A stretch of 64,000 bases of DNA from Prorocentrum cordatum. Its lineage: Eukaryota; Sar; Dinophyceae; Prorocentrales; Prorocentraceae. The notes beneath the pieces are model-generated. The model was not told where the DNA came from. It saw only the letters and a list, made by a program, of their open reading frames with translations, and did no database searches. The stretch lies in the NCBI GenBank assembly GCA_963575745.1, contig CAUYUJ010014339.1, forward strand, positions 252,143 to 316,142, written 5' to 3'. Below, piece by piece: positions 40,493 to 52,300 of the stretch. The position numbers and the translations under genes are program-made. Each line of letters begins with the position of its first letter. Positions within the stretch are counted from its first letter, which is position 1.

Positions 40493-40563
40493 CTGTTTGG
40501 GGTACGCGCTGGCAGTACTTTGTTTTGGGTCCAGAGCTTGGGGCATCTCCGCCGCCTGCAGCT

Positions 40564-40845
40564 TAAGTCTCAATCAGCACGGCGGAACGTACCAGGTTCA
40601 GACGTACAGTGGAGGCCCGACCACAAGAAACCTTTCATAACAAAAACTAAACCAAAGCACACCCTGAGACCCCAGAACGGACCCCAGGACGTCCGTGGAT
40701 TTTTGGTATGGAAACGTCACGCTTTCCATCCCAGAACACACCCAAGACACCCATGGCACCCCCGAGGCGAGCAGGGTGTCTCTTGGCATGGGTCCCCACT
40801 GTAAGTTTCAATCAGCGCGGCGGAACGCACCAAACTCAAACGTAA
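40564..40845. repeat. TIR element family M10 bracketed by a 41-bp direct repeat
   Basis: TACAGTGGAGGCC (40605) and GGTCCCCACTGTA (ends 40803) bracket 199 bp. Outside it AGTCTCAATCAGC..CAGACGTA (40565-40606) recurs as AGTTTCAATCAGC..CAAACGTA (40804-40844). Either the element was inserted and then duplicated with its flank, or the whole is a tandem unit. A shorter relative is at 47092-47234. Confidence 0.75.
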
Positions 40846-41029
40846 TGAGGACTGATAACCACTCTTGCTTGGTTTCCGTGGGTCGGTGGTGGTGCACGGC
40901 CGCCCTCTACGCTGTGGAATGATGTCTGGATTTCAACGACGCTATCGCACGATACCTTCACTTTTCGAACCATGGTTGCACGCAACTTCGTTTCCGTGTC
41001 TATTGCAAGGAAGCCAGGAGAGCACAGAA

Positions 41030-41260
41030 TCGAATCGATAAGTCGTATCGGCGAACGAAATTAATCGAATCGGCGGAAATCGGCAGCCAAGCTGGGAAGA
41101 ATCGAATCGGCTGAATTCGACAGTAATACGGCCTCAGTGAGACATCGGAATCCGAATCGGAATCTGAAACCGAATCGAATCGGAATCGGAAACCATCGAA
41201 CTCGAATCGGATCGGATCGGAGGAATCGAAACGAACCCTGGGACATTCGAGACAATCACA
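41030..41260. repeat. CGAATCGGAATCGG dispersed repeat, copy 1
   Basis: GAATCGAATCGATAAGTCG through CGAATCGGAATCGGAAACC. Related copies are at 47255-47610, 47875-48220, 61075-61330 and 63045-63215. Confidence 0.88.
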
Positions 41261-41424
41261 AATACCCGATGCCCTTACGGGTTCTGTGGGCCTTCCGGCC
41301 CCTACTGAGGGGGAGACGAGACTCACAGGGGGCGCACCTCGTGGGAGGTCTTCTCGCAAGAGCGACTACGAGGAGACCCACCAACGTCAGCCGAATTGGG
41401 AACCGCCAGACCGGATTGGACGGC

Positions 41425-41535
41425 GCGGCACCACGATCGATCTCACTATCGTTCTCACAATCGGTCTCACAGTCGATATCACGATCGACCTCACTATCGA
41501 CCTCACTACCGATCTCACTATCGATCTCACTATCG
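41425..41535. repeat. GATCTCACTATC 12-bp tandem
   Basis: About nine imperfect units; complement of 35610-35940. Confidence 0.88.
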
Positions 41536-41670
41536 CGCTACCGATGGGGCACCCCCCCGACACCGACAGGGCACCCCGCACCACCCAGACTGGCCCCAAG
41601 ATCACGCCCGATGAGTCCTTGCTCCAGCACTACCGGCACGCACGCCCGAAATCATCAAACCCGGATCTGC

Positions 41671-41801
41671 ATGGCCATCGCTCGGACGTTAATTTCCTGT
41701 GTTTTTTTCGCTTTCGTGCGTGGTTTTTTCGCGAACTGATCAAGGATGCTCCTCGATGGTCCTCGCCGAAGGAACAATGCACACGCCCGAGCGATGCCAA
41801 G
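41671..41801. mobile_element. MITE-like element family M1, copy 3
   Basis: Terminal repeats CATCGCTCGGACGT (41676-41689) and ACGCCCGAGCGATG (41783-41796, one mismatch). The interior matches the other copies. No flanking duplication is evident. Confidence 0.83.
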
Positions 41802-41874
41802 GGATTCACGAGGGTGAAGCGGAGCTCGACCCCGCCACCCCCCCCATCCGCGTGCTCTGCCCGTGCGTGCGTGC

Positions 41875-42022
41875 GCCTCCTCCTCCTCCTCCTCCCCCTC
41901 CTCCTCCTCCTCCTCCTCCTCCTCCTCCTCCTCCCCTCCCCCTCCTCCTCCCCCCTCCTCTTCCCCCTCCTCCTCCCCCTCCTCCTCCCCCTCCTCCCCC
42001 CTCCTCCCCCCTCCTCCCCCGC
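41875..42022. repeat. (TCC)n microsatellite
   Basis: TCC array with CCC interruptions. Confidence 0.94.
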
Positions 42023-42094
42023 CGCCGCTGCGGGGTCGAGGGCAGGGCGGCGAAGGCGTCGGGGGCCCCCCCTCTCACGCTTTGCCCCCGTCTC

Positions 42095-42180
42095 GCCACC
42101 GCTCGGACGCCCGTTCCCCGTGCACGTCTCGGCTTCCTGCGCGCAGTTGTTCGCGGGATGGCCCAAAATGCTGGCCGATT
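42095..42180. repeat. M1-related fragment
   Basis: CACCGCTCGGACGCCCGTTCC and GGATGGCCCAAAATGCT resemble the left end of M1 and its internal GATGCTCC region. Confidence 0.5.
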
Positions 42181-42412
42181 TGGACGCCCGAGTTCTCCGG
42201 GGTAACTCGGGCCCGGGGTAACTCGGGCTTGAATTCCCGAAAAAACGAACCCGAGTTGTAGCCCTGACTCGAGTTACCCCTGATGATTCGGGGCTCTGGA
42301 CGCCCGAGTTATCCAGGGTAACTCGGGTCCGGGGTAACTCGGGTTCGGATTCCCGAAAAACGAACCCGAGTTAACCCTGACCCGAGTTACCCCTGATGAT
42401 TCGGGGCTCTGA
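42178..42412. repeat. Two tandem hairpin units of CCGAGTTACCC
   Basis: Units at 42178-42298 and 42299-42412 each contain GGTAACTCGGGTTCG facing CGAACCCGAGTTAACC and end TGATGATTCGGGGCTCTG, so each forms a hairpin. Confidence 0.88.
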
Positions 42413-42729
42413 CCGATGGTCCTTGCCGAGGAGAAGAAGAGCCCTGAACCCTGCCCTGAGCAGGGGCCGACCGTCCTGGCATGCCCATAAGCCTACCACG
42501 ACATGATCTCAGAACTCCCCCCAACAAAAATTCTACGAACAAGAACAGCGTGCTCAGAACATAAGCCCGATGTGTGAAAACAAGACCGCCTCGGCCAGAA
42601 CTGTTCGAAGAACATCTCATGCAGACCACAAAAGGTCCTTGGAACTGTCTTTGGTGGGCCGATAGGCGAGCTAGGACGCTTCGCCACTGCTTGATAAGCC
42701 CTGACACGTTCCCCCCCCTGACGCATATA
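42413..42729. other. Unassigned region
   Basis: CGATGGTCCTTGCCGAGGAG at 42415 is M1-like. Protein-like stretches exist on the minus strand in two frames (42480-42650) but cannot be resolved. Confidence 0.4.
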
Positions 42730-42939
42730 CTACAAGATTTCTCGGTGCGCGCGTCGCCCCTGGGAGGGCGACGCACACATGGTATGAGCATGTTGGGGTG
42801 ACGCCGATGGCCCAAAATGCTCCTCGATGGTCCTCGCCGAGAAAAAAGCCCTCAACCTTGCCAAGCACTGCCTGAAATCCGCGACTGTGTCCATCCACTT
42901 CCCGTGCTCGGCGATATACTGCTTTTGAAGCAGCAGGTC
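42730..42939 (-). CDS. Possible orphan exon sharing sequence with M1
   Basis: A minus-strand stretch of about 69 residues beginning DLLLQKQYIAEHGKWMDTV and containing RLRAFFSARTIEEHFG, ending at a stop at 42730. It is preceded on the minus strand by TTTTTGTTCGGTCAG, a good splice acceptor, and by an in-frame stop before that. About 25 bp encoding ARTIEEH (42817-42842) are nearly identical to the interior of the M1 elements, so the exon may contain M1 sequence or M1 may have captured it. No known family. Confidence 0.35.
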   Translation of the reverse strand, partial: DLLLQKQYIAEHGKWMDTVADFRQCLARLRAFFSARTIEEHFGPSASPQHAHTMCASPSQGRRAHREIL

Positions 42940-42995
42940 CTGACCGAACAAAAATGGTCAGCTCGGAGCGGGTGCCAAAGCCCGCCTCATCCTCC

Positions 42996-43029
<34 letters not shown>

Positions 43030-43189
43030 TGCCCTCCTCCTCCTTCCCCCCCTGACGTTGCCCTCGGGGGTGTGCGGTTTTCGCGGGCGCCCCGCCTCGG
43101 CGGGGCACGGCGCGGGCACGGGCGAGAAGAACTTGAAGTCCCGCATGCCTCCCAGTTGGCTCTCGCAGGACCTGGCTCGGGGGGGAAGG

Positions 43190-43755
43190 AGGGGGAGGGG
43201 GAGGGGGAGGAGGAGGAGGAGGAGGAGGAGAGAGGAGGAGGAGGAGGAGGAGGAGGAGGAGGAGGAGGAGGAGGAGCAGCAGGAGGCGGGGCGGAGGAGG
43301 AGGGGAGGAGGAGGAGGAGGAGGAGGAGGAGGAGGAGGAGGAGGAGGAGGGGGAGGGGGAGGAGGAGAGAGAGAAGGGGGAGGGGGAGGGGGAGGGGAAG
43401 GGGGAGGGGGAGGGGGAGGAGGAGGAGGAGGAGGGAGGAGGAGGAGGAGGGAGGAGGAGGAGGAGGAGGAGGAGGAGGAGGAGGAGGAGGAGGAGGAGGA
43501 GGAGGAGGAGGGAGGACGAGGAGGAGAAGGAGAAGAAGCAGGAGAAGGAGGAGGAGGAGGAGGGAGGAGGAGGAGGAGGAGAGGGAGGACGAGGAGGAGA
43601 AGGAGCAGAAGCAGGAGGAGGAGGAGGAGGAGGAGGAGGAGGAGGAGGAGGAGGAGGGGGAGGGGGGGACGAGGAGGAGGAGGAGGAGAGGGAGGGGGAG
43701 GGGGAGGACGAGGAGGACGAGGAGGAGGAGGAGGAGGAGGAGGAGGAGGAGGCGC
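43190..43755. repeat. (GGA)n / (GGGGGA)n microsatellite
   Basis: 560 bp of GGA with GGGGGA and GAA variants. Confidence 0.97.
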
Positions 43756-43930
43756 CGCCGCCTCAGCGAGCTGTCCCGACTGTGGGGATGGGCGCGTGCC
43801 GCCGACCCCAGCTGGACATTTCGACGGAGCCCTGCTCGCGATTAGACTGCTCTCGGCCAGAACACTGCAGAAGATGCCACCTGCCACATGCTGCATCATA
43901 GCTTCTTGTCTGGAAGTGCGCACATCTGAA

Positions 43931-44055
43931 GGGGCCAAATAAACACACACAAATAAAACTATTCCCCATATTTTCCAATTTTTCCTGGATTTTTGTCTTC
44001 CCTCCCAATCCCCATACTTTCCTATATTTTCCTGGCAGTCGACGATTAATTGTGT
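43931..44055. repeat. ACACACAAATAA...TTCCCCAT dispersed repeat
   Basis: CAAATAAACACACACAAATA, then ATTCCCCATATTTTCC and CGACGATTAATTGTGT. Confidence 0.8.
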
Positions 44056-44261
44056 CTGTGTGTGTTTTTTTCCCCTCCTGAACCGGTCGTCAGCCAGCCT
44101 CTTTCGCGTACGCTTCGGCGGCTTTGCCCTCTACCCAGGTCTGGGGGGGGATTCTGAACGCCCCATAACTCCAGCGTGTTTGTGAAGCCGGCGCGACCCC
44201 CTAATTCGGGGTTTGGACTCTTACACAGCATATTTGAGCAATTCTGAGCTACTTCATATGC

Positions 44262-44505
44262 AAAGCAATGCAACGCATTGTTTGGCATTGCTTGGAATCG
44301 CTGCTTGGTATTGCTTGGAATCGTTGCTTGGCATTGCCGAACGCTGCATTGAACTGCCTCTCGTTGCGAGGCGTTGCTCTTTCAATTGATTTGCATTGCT
44401 TCGGGGGGCTTGCATTGCATGACATTGTTTCATTGGTTTGCATTGCGTGGCGTTGCTTGCCATTGTTTGAGACACATCGGCGTTATTTGGCATAGCTTGG
44501 AATCG
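44262..44505. repeat. GCATTGCTTGGAATCG tandem repeat
   Basis: Imperfect units of GGCATTGCTTG and TTGCATTGC of about 10-20 bp. Confidence 0.85.
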
Positions 44506-44815
44506 ATTGCTGGACAGTGCCTCCGAGGAGCCCCGAACAACGCCGAGGGACCTTGAGGAACCCTGGGCAATCCCATGGAAGCCCGAGCAACGCCGGGAGC
44601 GAAGGACCCAGCACCCACCAGTTTCTTCCACAAAAAACTGAGAGACCACTGTGAAAACGGGTAATGGGGAAAAACAATCCGACGCAAGATGAAATCCATA
44701 CGGCGGGTTCGTGCTAAGACGAAGTCAGGACGAGGGCAAACTCGGGTGAGGGTAAATCGAGAATCTCTGAAATCTGGCGGCTCTGGAGGATGTCTCGGGC
44801 GCCGCGGACTTGTAA
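44506..44815. other. Unassigned region
   Basis: No supported gene or repeat. Confidence 0.4.
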
Positions 44816-45075
44816 GAGTGTTCAGGAACGCTCTGAGAGCGTTCCGGAACACTCTGGAACAGGTTTATCTTCGCCATAGCCCCACCCGACGTGCGGCGTC
44901 GGCGAGCGCAAAAGTTTTTGACACCGCGTCGATCGCTCAACCTTGAATCGATCCCAGCCCGGTTCGCTCAAGGATGGATTCCGTCGGGACCAGTGGCATC
45001 GCGCCGCAGAGTTCAACCTTGAACGCCGTCGCCGGCGTCGCCGGCGCGCCAACCCCGCATGAACCTACCGCATGT
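44816..45075. repeat. Mixed dispersed repeat
   Basis: TTCAGGAACGCTCTGAGAGC resembles the hairpin in 12747-12895, and 44918-45075 matches 24788-24960. Confidence 0.6.
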
Positions 45076-45349
45076 CGTTTGCATACGGGTAATCGTCCTC
45101 ATCGCCCTTGTGGTTGTGATCGCTGTGGTTGCGAAGGAGGGGGAGGACTGGGGTGGATGCGGAGAAGGAGGAGTAAGAGCACAACAGAGGAGGGGGAGGA
45201 GGATCAGAGGATGAAAGATCTAGCTTCCGGAGCGTCAGGGGAGAAAACGACATGTCTGCATTGCGAAACCGCCAGGGGCCAGAACGCGACGACGGTGCCA
45301 CGTGTCGGAGCACCAGGCGTCAACAATGGCGACAGGTCATTTGTCCTTG

Positions 45350-46030
45350 GCGCCGTCGTCGCCGTCGTCGCCACGATTACAATGATGACGACGACGATTG
45401 ACAACGAGAATAATGATGATGATAAGGTGATGATTACAATGGCGGTCATGGTCATGGTGATCGTCATGATGGCGTCGACGTCATGCTGATCGTGATGATG
45501 GCGACAAGAGAATGATGATGAGGATGATGATCAGGGATACCGACTCTGACGACGACGAAGGTTGAAAGGATGAGGATGAAGTACCTGCGTGGGGTTCGTG
45601 GTCATTCGAAATATCCTCATATTTTGATCTTGAAGATCCAGGCGGCCCAATGTTCAAACAACCTGTGTCTCGTTACGGGTAGTTCGATGGCCACCTCGGA
45701 TCAAAACACAAGGTGGGTGCCCTAGTGGGAAGGCGTCGGCTCGAGACTTCCTTGCAAGTGATTCATAGACGAGGCTCCCGCTCGAGACTTCCTCACAAAC
45801 TGCTCATGAATATGCTCTCGTCATCGTGATGGAGAACAAGAAGGTCATGATACCGACAACGACTGATGAAAATGATGACGATTAACATGGGGAGAGGAGG
45901 ATGAGGAGGAGACCATGGTTCTTATGATGATGGTGATGATGGTGGTGCTGCTGATGATGATGCTGATGATGGTCATGCGCATTGATGAGTCTGGCACTTG
46001 TTCGTGATTCTGACCACGACTGACGATGGT
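45350..46030. repeat. Degenerate (GAT)n array
   Basis: GATGATGA-rich at 45370-45545 and 45840-46030, interrupted at 45570-45835 by unassigned sequence with two CTCGAGACTTCCTNNCAA units. Confidence 0.8.
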
Positions 46031-46079
46031 GATGCAGACCGCGCTCAGTAAAATCCTCTCCTCAGCCGCCGCTTACAGG

Positions 46080-46209
46080 CTGGCCATCGCTCGGACGTCC
46101 ATTTCCTTTTTTTCTTGGTTTCGTGCGTGTTTTTTTCCGCCAAGTGATCATGGATGCTCCTCGATGGTCCTCGCCGAAGGAAAAATGCACACGTCCGAGC
46201 GATGCCAAG
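46080..46209. mobile_element. MITE-like element family M1, copy 4 (next to a gene)
   Basis: CATCGCTCGGACGT (46085-46098) and ACGTCCGAGCGATG (46191-46204). CAGG flanks both ends (46076-46079 and 46210-46213), the best 4-bp duplication in the family. It lies 20 bp beyond the stop codon of the gene at 46230-46628, probably within its 3' untranslated region. Confidence 0.87.
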
Positions 46210-46229
46210 CAGGTGCGAGCGAGCTCCGT

Positions 46230-46628
46230 TCACTTCGGCTCGTAGTAGATGTGCAGCTCGATGCCGTCCGGGCCCCAGGGGCGCAGCTTGGTGTGGTCCG
46301 CGATCTTGCCGGAGATTGGCTTGCTCTCGTCCTCCTTCAGGTAGACGTTGAAGTCGCTGTCGAGGAGGAAGTCCTGGTCAATCTCGAAGATCTTCCTGAA
46401 CTTGGTGAGGCACGACTCCACCGTGGTGCTCTCGTCGATGATCACGCGATAGCGGCCGCCGATCGAGGGAGCGGTGAGCATGATCTCGGACCCGGCCTGT
46501 CTGGCCACGCGGTCACCGCGAGCAGCCGTCTGGGCCCTTGTGCCGGCAAAGGCCGGCGAGAGGGTCGCGGATAGCAGCCACGCGGCCGCCGCGGCGAGGA
46601 CAAGGGCACCGAAGCTGGAGCGCGCCAT
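46230..46628 (-). CDS. Intronless 132-residue protein with signal-like presequence
   Basis: Starts at ATG 46626-46628 (upstream in-frame codons lack ATG) and ends at TGA 46230-46232. Residues 1-28 form a typical signal peptide: MARSS, a hydrophobic Ala/Leu core and a cleavage-like AFAG. An Arg/Ala-rich stretch follows (about residues 29-45), as in bipartite plastid presequences, then a compact mature domain of about 85 residues containing GGRYRVIIDE, FDQDF-like FEIDQDFLLDSD and ending LHIYYEPK. High third-position GC supports a real host gene. I do not recognise the family; a plastid or thylakoid role is inferred only from the presequence, and secretion is equally possible. An M1 element lies directly downstream. 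Upstream, GAGCCAAAA (46695-46703) resembles part of a reversed dinoflagellate spliced leader, and TTGCCAG could be a trans-splice acceptor. Confidence 0.82.
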   Translation of the reverse strand: MARSSFGALVLAAAAAWLLSATLSPAFAGTRAQTAARGDRVARQAGSEIMLTAPSIGGRYRVIIDESTTVESCLTKFRKIFEIDQDFLLDSDFNVYLKEDESKPISGKIADHTKLRPWGPDGIELHIYYEPK

Positions 46629-46734
46629 CGCTTCACCGGGAGAAGCGGTGCTGTTAGCGACCGTCGGGCGTGTCAGGCTGGAACCCTGGCAAACGAGCCA
46701 AAAAAATGCTGGAGCCCAAGTTGCCACGGACGAC

Positions 46735-46790
46735 GGTGATGGGGAGGATGATGATGATGACGACGACGATGATGGTGAGAGTGAGCATTC
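46735..46790. repeat. Short (GAT)n/(GAC)n
   Basis: GATGATGATGACGACGACGATGATGG upstream of the gene at 46230. Confidence 0.8.
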
Positions 46791-47091
46791 TGGTTACTGC
46801 GCGGAGGGGCGAGAGAAAACACTCTTCCCACTTAGCAGATTGGGAACAATATAACCTCCATTTTCGGCCGTTGGTGGGCCCTTGCAGGGCCCTGGGACTA
46901 TCGCAAACCTAATCGGGATGGACAGCTTGCTCTGGGGGAAAAAATTGGGCATGCCCGGGACACCGTATCAACCAAATTGAGATGTCCGATTATGGGGCTC
47001 CGGGGCCTGTTCGAACACGGCACGCTTCGCCCGTGAACCCAACCTGGCTGTAGGAGGGTCGGGTCAGACGCCAAGGAAGGGGGTAACTAAT
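46791..47091. other. Unassigned region
   Basis: CAGGGCCCTGGGACTATCGCA (46884) belongs to the dispersed motif noted at 925. Confidence 0.45.
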
Positions 47092-47234
47092 TACAGTGGA
47101 GGCCAGGTCACAAGAAACCTTCCACAAGAAACCCAACCCTGAGCCCCCAGGACGTCCGTTGATTATCGACAGCCAAGAAGCCCAAGGCACCCTGGAGGCG
47201 AGCAGGGTGTTTCTTGGCAGGGGTCTCCACTGCA
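47092..47234. mobile_element. TIR element family M10, copy 2
   Basis: TACAGTGGAGGCC to GGTCTCCACTGCA, 143 bp. Shares CACAAGAAACCTT, CCCAGGACGTCCGT and GAGGCGAGCAGGGTGT with 40605-40803, which is longer by an internal segment. Confidence 0.8.
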
Positions 47235-47254
47235 GGGCAGGCGAGCCCAATATC

Positions 47255-47612
47255 GAATCGACAAGTCGGATCGGCGATCAAACTGAAACGGATCGGCGAA
47301 CATCGGCAGCCGAGTCGGGAGAACTCAACTCGGCGGCAATCGGCAACCTAGTACGCCTCTAGTAAGGAATCGGAACCCAAATCGGAGCCCGAAATCGAAT
47401 CGAATCGGAACAGGCTAGTCTGCCTCCAGTAAGGAATCGGAACCCACGTCGGAACCCGAAATCGAATCGAATCGGAATCGGAAACCACCGAAATCGGATC
47501 GAATGGAATTTGAGGAACGGAACTCCGACGTCGAATCGCATAGGAATGGGAAGCTTTTGAAATCTTTTGAAATCGAATCGAATCGCATCGGGGGGATCGA
47601 AAGGAGCCCTGC
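47255..47612. repeat. CGAATCGGAATCGG dispersed repeat, copy 2
   Basis: Contains a local duplication (AGTAAGGAATCGGAACCCA twice) and ends in CGAATCGCATCGGGGGGATC. Confidence 0.88.
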
Positions 47613-47774
47613 TGTACGGGGAGGGGGGGTAGCAAAACTCGGCTGCGTGCATGGCTTTGGCTCTCCTGGCGCCTCTCGCCGCGCCTCTCGCGGCGCTACA
47701 CCACACGGTGTCAAAGGCAAGGGCCAGCTGGCGGAGCCAGGCTGCGGCAGATCCCCAATCGTTATGTAAAACAA

Positions 47775-47860
47775 CAATATGGGGGCGATGTTTCGACAAT
47801 TGTTGATCACTTTTGGAATATGGTTTGACTATTTTTGTAGGGGGACATGCCCGACCTAAC
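47775..47860. repeat. TA-flanked family M2, right half
   Basis: GACTATTTTTGTAGGGGGAC then ATGCCCGACCTAAC. No left end is found. Confidence 0.6.
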
Positions 47861-47874
47861 CAGTCCCCAGGAGA

Positions 47875-48222
47875 GCCCAGAATCAGATCGACACGTCGGA
47901 TGGGCGATCGACGCGAATCGGATCGGCGGAAATCGGCAGCCGAGTCGGGAAAAGTCGGATCGGTGGGGATTGGCAAGCTATAACAGACCGCCCTGGAGAA
48001 AATGGGGCCCAGAACGGAATCCGACGTCGAATCGACTCGGAATCGGAAGCCTTCGAAATCGAATCGAATCGAATCGGAGGAATCGAAATCCGACGTCGAA
48101 TCGAATCGGAATCCGACGTCGAATCGAATCGGAGGAATCGGAATCCGACGTCGAATCGAATCGGAATCGGAAGCCTTTGAAACCGAATCGAATCGAATCG
48201 GAGGAATCGACATGAGCCCCCG
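47875..48222. repeat. CGAATCGGAATCGG dispersed repeat, copy 3
   Basis: Has the leading GATCGGCGGAAATCGGCAGC block and three tandem GGAATCCGACGTCGAATCGA units. Confidence 0.9.
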
Positions 48223-49076
48223 ATCCGATCCCTCGTGCCCCCGACCTTCCTGGGGTCTTCCAGGGGAGCGGGCGCTCTGAGCGCCGCTTCCGCCTGCCTG
48301 GGGAGAGAGGGTCGTGGCTCGTGGGGATGATTTGGGTGCGCACTACCAGAGACCAGGCGTATTGAAAAAAACACAACGGGGTTTTTTCGCTATTTTTGGC
48401 CTCGAGGGGCCCTCGCCGGGCCCCAGGACCGTCAACAAAACGACTCGGGGTGGAAAGCCGGTCCTGGGGAAGGGGCCGAGGCTTCCAGGATCTCCGCACT
48501 GAAAAGAGCACGGCATCGGATCTCTGGGTTCCTGGGGGGGGCGGTCACCCTGACCTTCCAAAGAGCTATCTTTTAGCACCGGAGACCTAAAAACCAAAAA
48601 AGCCGAGCGAAACAGCCTAAAATCAAGACGTATAGAATAGCTTTGGAATAGGTGTTTAATTAAGTCGAGTGCTACTTTTTAGCCCTCCTGGAAGGTCAGG
48701 GGGGGGGGGGCCGCGGTCCGTGTCGGGAGCGGCCAAGAGGGGGGGTGTCCAAGAGGGGGGGGTGCAAATCATGACCGGCGGCATGTGCGCGGCCCAGCGG
48801 GGGGGCCAGGGACGTATCAAAATAAGAAGAGGCGCCATGAAATCTGGGGAGATATCCTGGCCCCCGCCATGATATCCACCCCCCCCCTAGTCATCACCCC
48901 CCCTCTTTTCCGCCCCCGATCCATGGGGGGAGGGGCGCGCCTCTCGGGCCGGGCAGGCCCCCTCCTGGGCCCGCAGGGGCCCCCCTGCAGGGCCCCCCTG
49001 CGGTGCCCCGAAGGGCCCCTGTGCTGCAGCCCTCGCTGCCCCTGCCGTCCATCGCCCCCTCCCCTCCTATCGCGAA
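48223..49076. other. Unassigned GC-rich region
   Basis: CAGGACCGTCAACAAAACGACT...GCCGGTCCTGGGG (48424-48475) is the dispersed motif noted at 925. G-runs are at 48700-48765 and C-runs at 48880-48905. No gene. Confidence 0.45.
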
Positions 49077-49213
49077 GGGGCCCTGGGACACACACAAATG
49101 AAAATGCATACAAATAAAAGAACTCCCCATAGTTTCCCCTATTTTTCTGGGTTTTTGTCTTCCCCCCCACTAGGGACGCCGCCGACCCTAGACCTCCAAC
49201 GCACTGGAGAGGA

Positions 49214-49247
<34 letters not shown>

Positions 49248-49250
49248 AAA
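49077..49250. repeat. ACACACAAATAA...TTCCCCAT dispersed repeat and (CA)n
   Basis: GGGACACACACAAATGAAAA, CTCCCCATAGTTTCCCC and GGTTTTTGTCTTCCC, then (AC)n at 49212-49248. Confidence 0.8.
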
Positions 49251-49614
49251 TTTGCAACGTTCCCAGCCTCCTGGGGGGCCCTCGAAGAACTCCAAGGCCT
49301 TCAACAAGAACGGCTCGGGATGACGAACACTGCCCCAGGAAAACTTTCGGTCGGGACTTCCGTGCACCAGGCATTCAAAATAAGGGAACTTCTGAGAGGT
49401 CTTCGTCAGAACGACGCAGTGCTATTAAGCCAGGTGGAGGTCATTTAGGACAGATGCATTCAACTTTTAAGCCCAGGACCAAGCCCGAGCAGGTAGGATT
49501 TCGCGGGAGTGAACAGAATTAATGTGGTGTATGCCGGATTCGACTAGTTTTCGGCCGCGGGTATGCCAGCGCCGATGCCGAGTGTGTTAAACTCCGAGGC
49601 GTTGCATCCTAACA
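49251..49614. other. Unassigned region
   Basis: No supported gene or repeat. Confidence 0.4.
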
Positions 49615-49774
49615 TTAGGTCGGGCATGTCCTCCTACAGGCAGATTTCGGTAGACCAATAGAATTTGATCACACAACGCTCAACACATATTCAAAAAATA
49701 GTGTAAACATCGTCCCCACACTTTTTCTTTACTACTTTTACATACTCTTCCTGCAGAGGGACGTGCCCGACTTA
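49615..49774. mobile_element. TA-flanked TIR element family M2, copy 2
   Basis: TTAGGTCGGGCATGTCCTCC on the left and, reversed, TAAGTCGGGCACGTCCCTCT on the right; 160 bp. The interior is AT-rich. Confidence 0.88.
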
Positions 49775-50180
49775 CACGCCAGCCGGAAGAAGTAGGAAAA
49801 AACATGAAGTAGGAAGGCGTTGGAAGTAGATTGGGCTTCTACCCGCCCCCTGAAGAGGAGGAAATAAGGAAAACCGCTCGACTCTTCAAGTAGGAGGGCG
49901 CCTGCAGTAGATTAAGATTTGGGCATCCAAAAATTCCTACTTTCCACGACCGGCTTGTAATCCTAACGGATCCACGCAGCCGGCGTCGCTCGAACCTGGA
50001 GATCGAGCTGCCGCTGAGCCGACCGCGCCCGCCCCGGGCACACGGAATTGGTGGATGGACGACGACATACAGTCGGGGCGTTGACCTAAGGAACCCTACA
50101 TAAGGAACGAGGCCCCGTTTTTTCCACAAGTTAAACGTCGATTTCCTATCGAAAACATAAGGCAAACCTGAGGCAAGCTG
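49775..50180. other. Unassigned region
   Basis: No supported gene. GAAGTAGGAAGGCGTTGGAAGTAGATT at 49806 is echoed at 49888, a small duplication. Confidence 0.4.
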
Positions 50181-50563
50181 TGAAACACTTAAGGAACGCG
50201 GAGCCCCTCCCCAACGAAAAGGGTTCCTTCTTCAGGGCCCCGACTGTATCTCGACAGGCACCACACTCGCCGATCCTAGGCGCGGGATCGGCCTGGCGGT
50301 GCCCAGCGCTGGCGGATCGCGGCTGGCGCCCCCAACGGCCTGCTGATGCCCTTTTTTCAACCTGGCTCTTATGTGTGCCCTGCCTGGCAGGACCTACCTC
50401 GCAGCACTGCGTGTGGGCAGTGAGCCTGGGGCGCTGCGAGCGCTGCAGAGCTCAAACGGCCACAAGTACGGATGATGTCAACACACGTACCCAACCCACC
50501 AGCCCACCCCCAAGTCCAACCCAATGTAAGCGTAGACAAGCAAACTTGCCCCCCCCCCTCCGA

Positions 50564-50697
50564 CCTGCGAAACAGGGCCTTCACGACTGCGCAGTCCTCC
50601 GGCTCCGAGAAGTGCTTCGAGTCCTCGCGAGAGCGCTGCCGCGGGCCAGTGTCCCTGACCTTCGCCCCCAGGGATTCCGACAGGGCCCAGCAATAGC
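50564..50697 (-). CDS. Possible orphan exon
   Basis: A minus-strand stretch of about 42 residues reads ALSESLGAKVRDTGPRQRSR and then EDSKHFSEPEDCAVVKALFR, followed by CGCAG-GTCGGA, a good splice donor. The 5' side runs into the AGT array, where no acceptor AG exists, so the 5' limit is unknown. No family is assigned. Confidence 0.3.
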
Positions 50698-50699
50698 AG

Positions 50700-52300
<1,601 letters not shown>

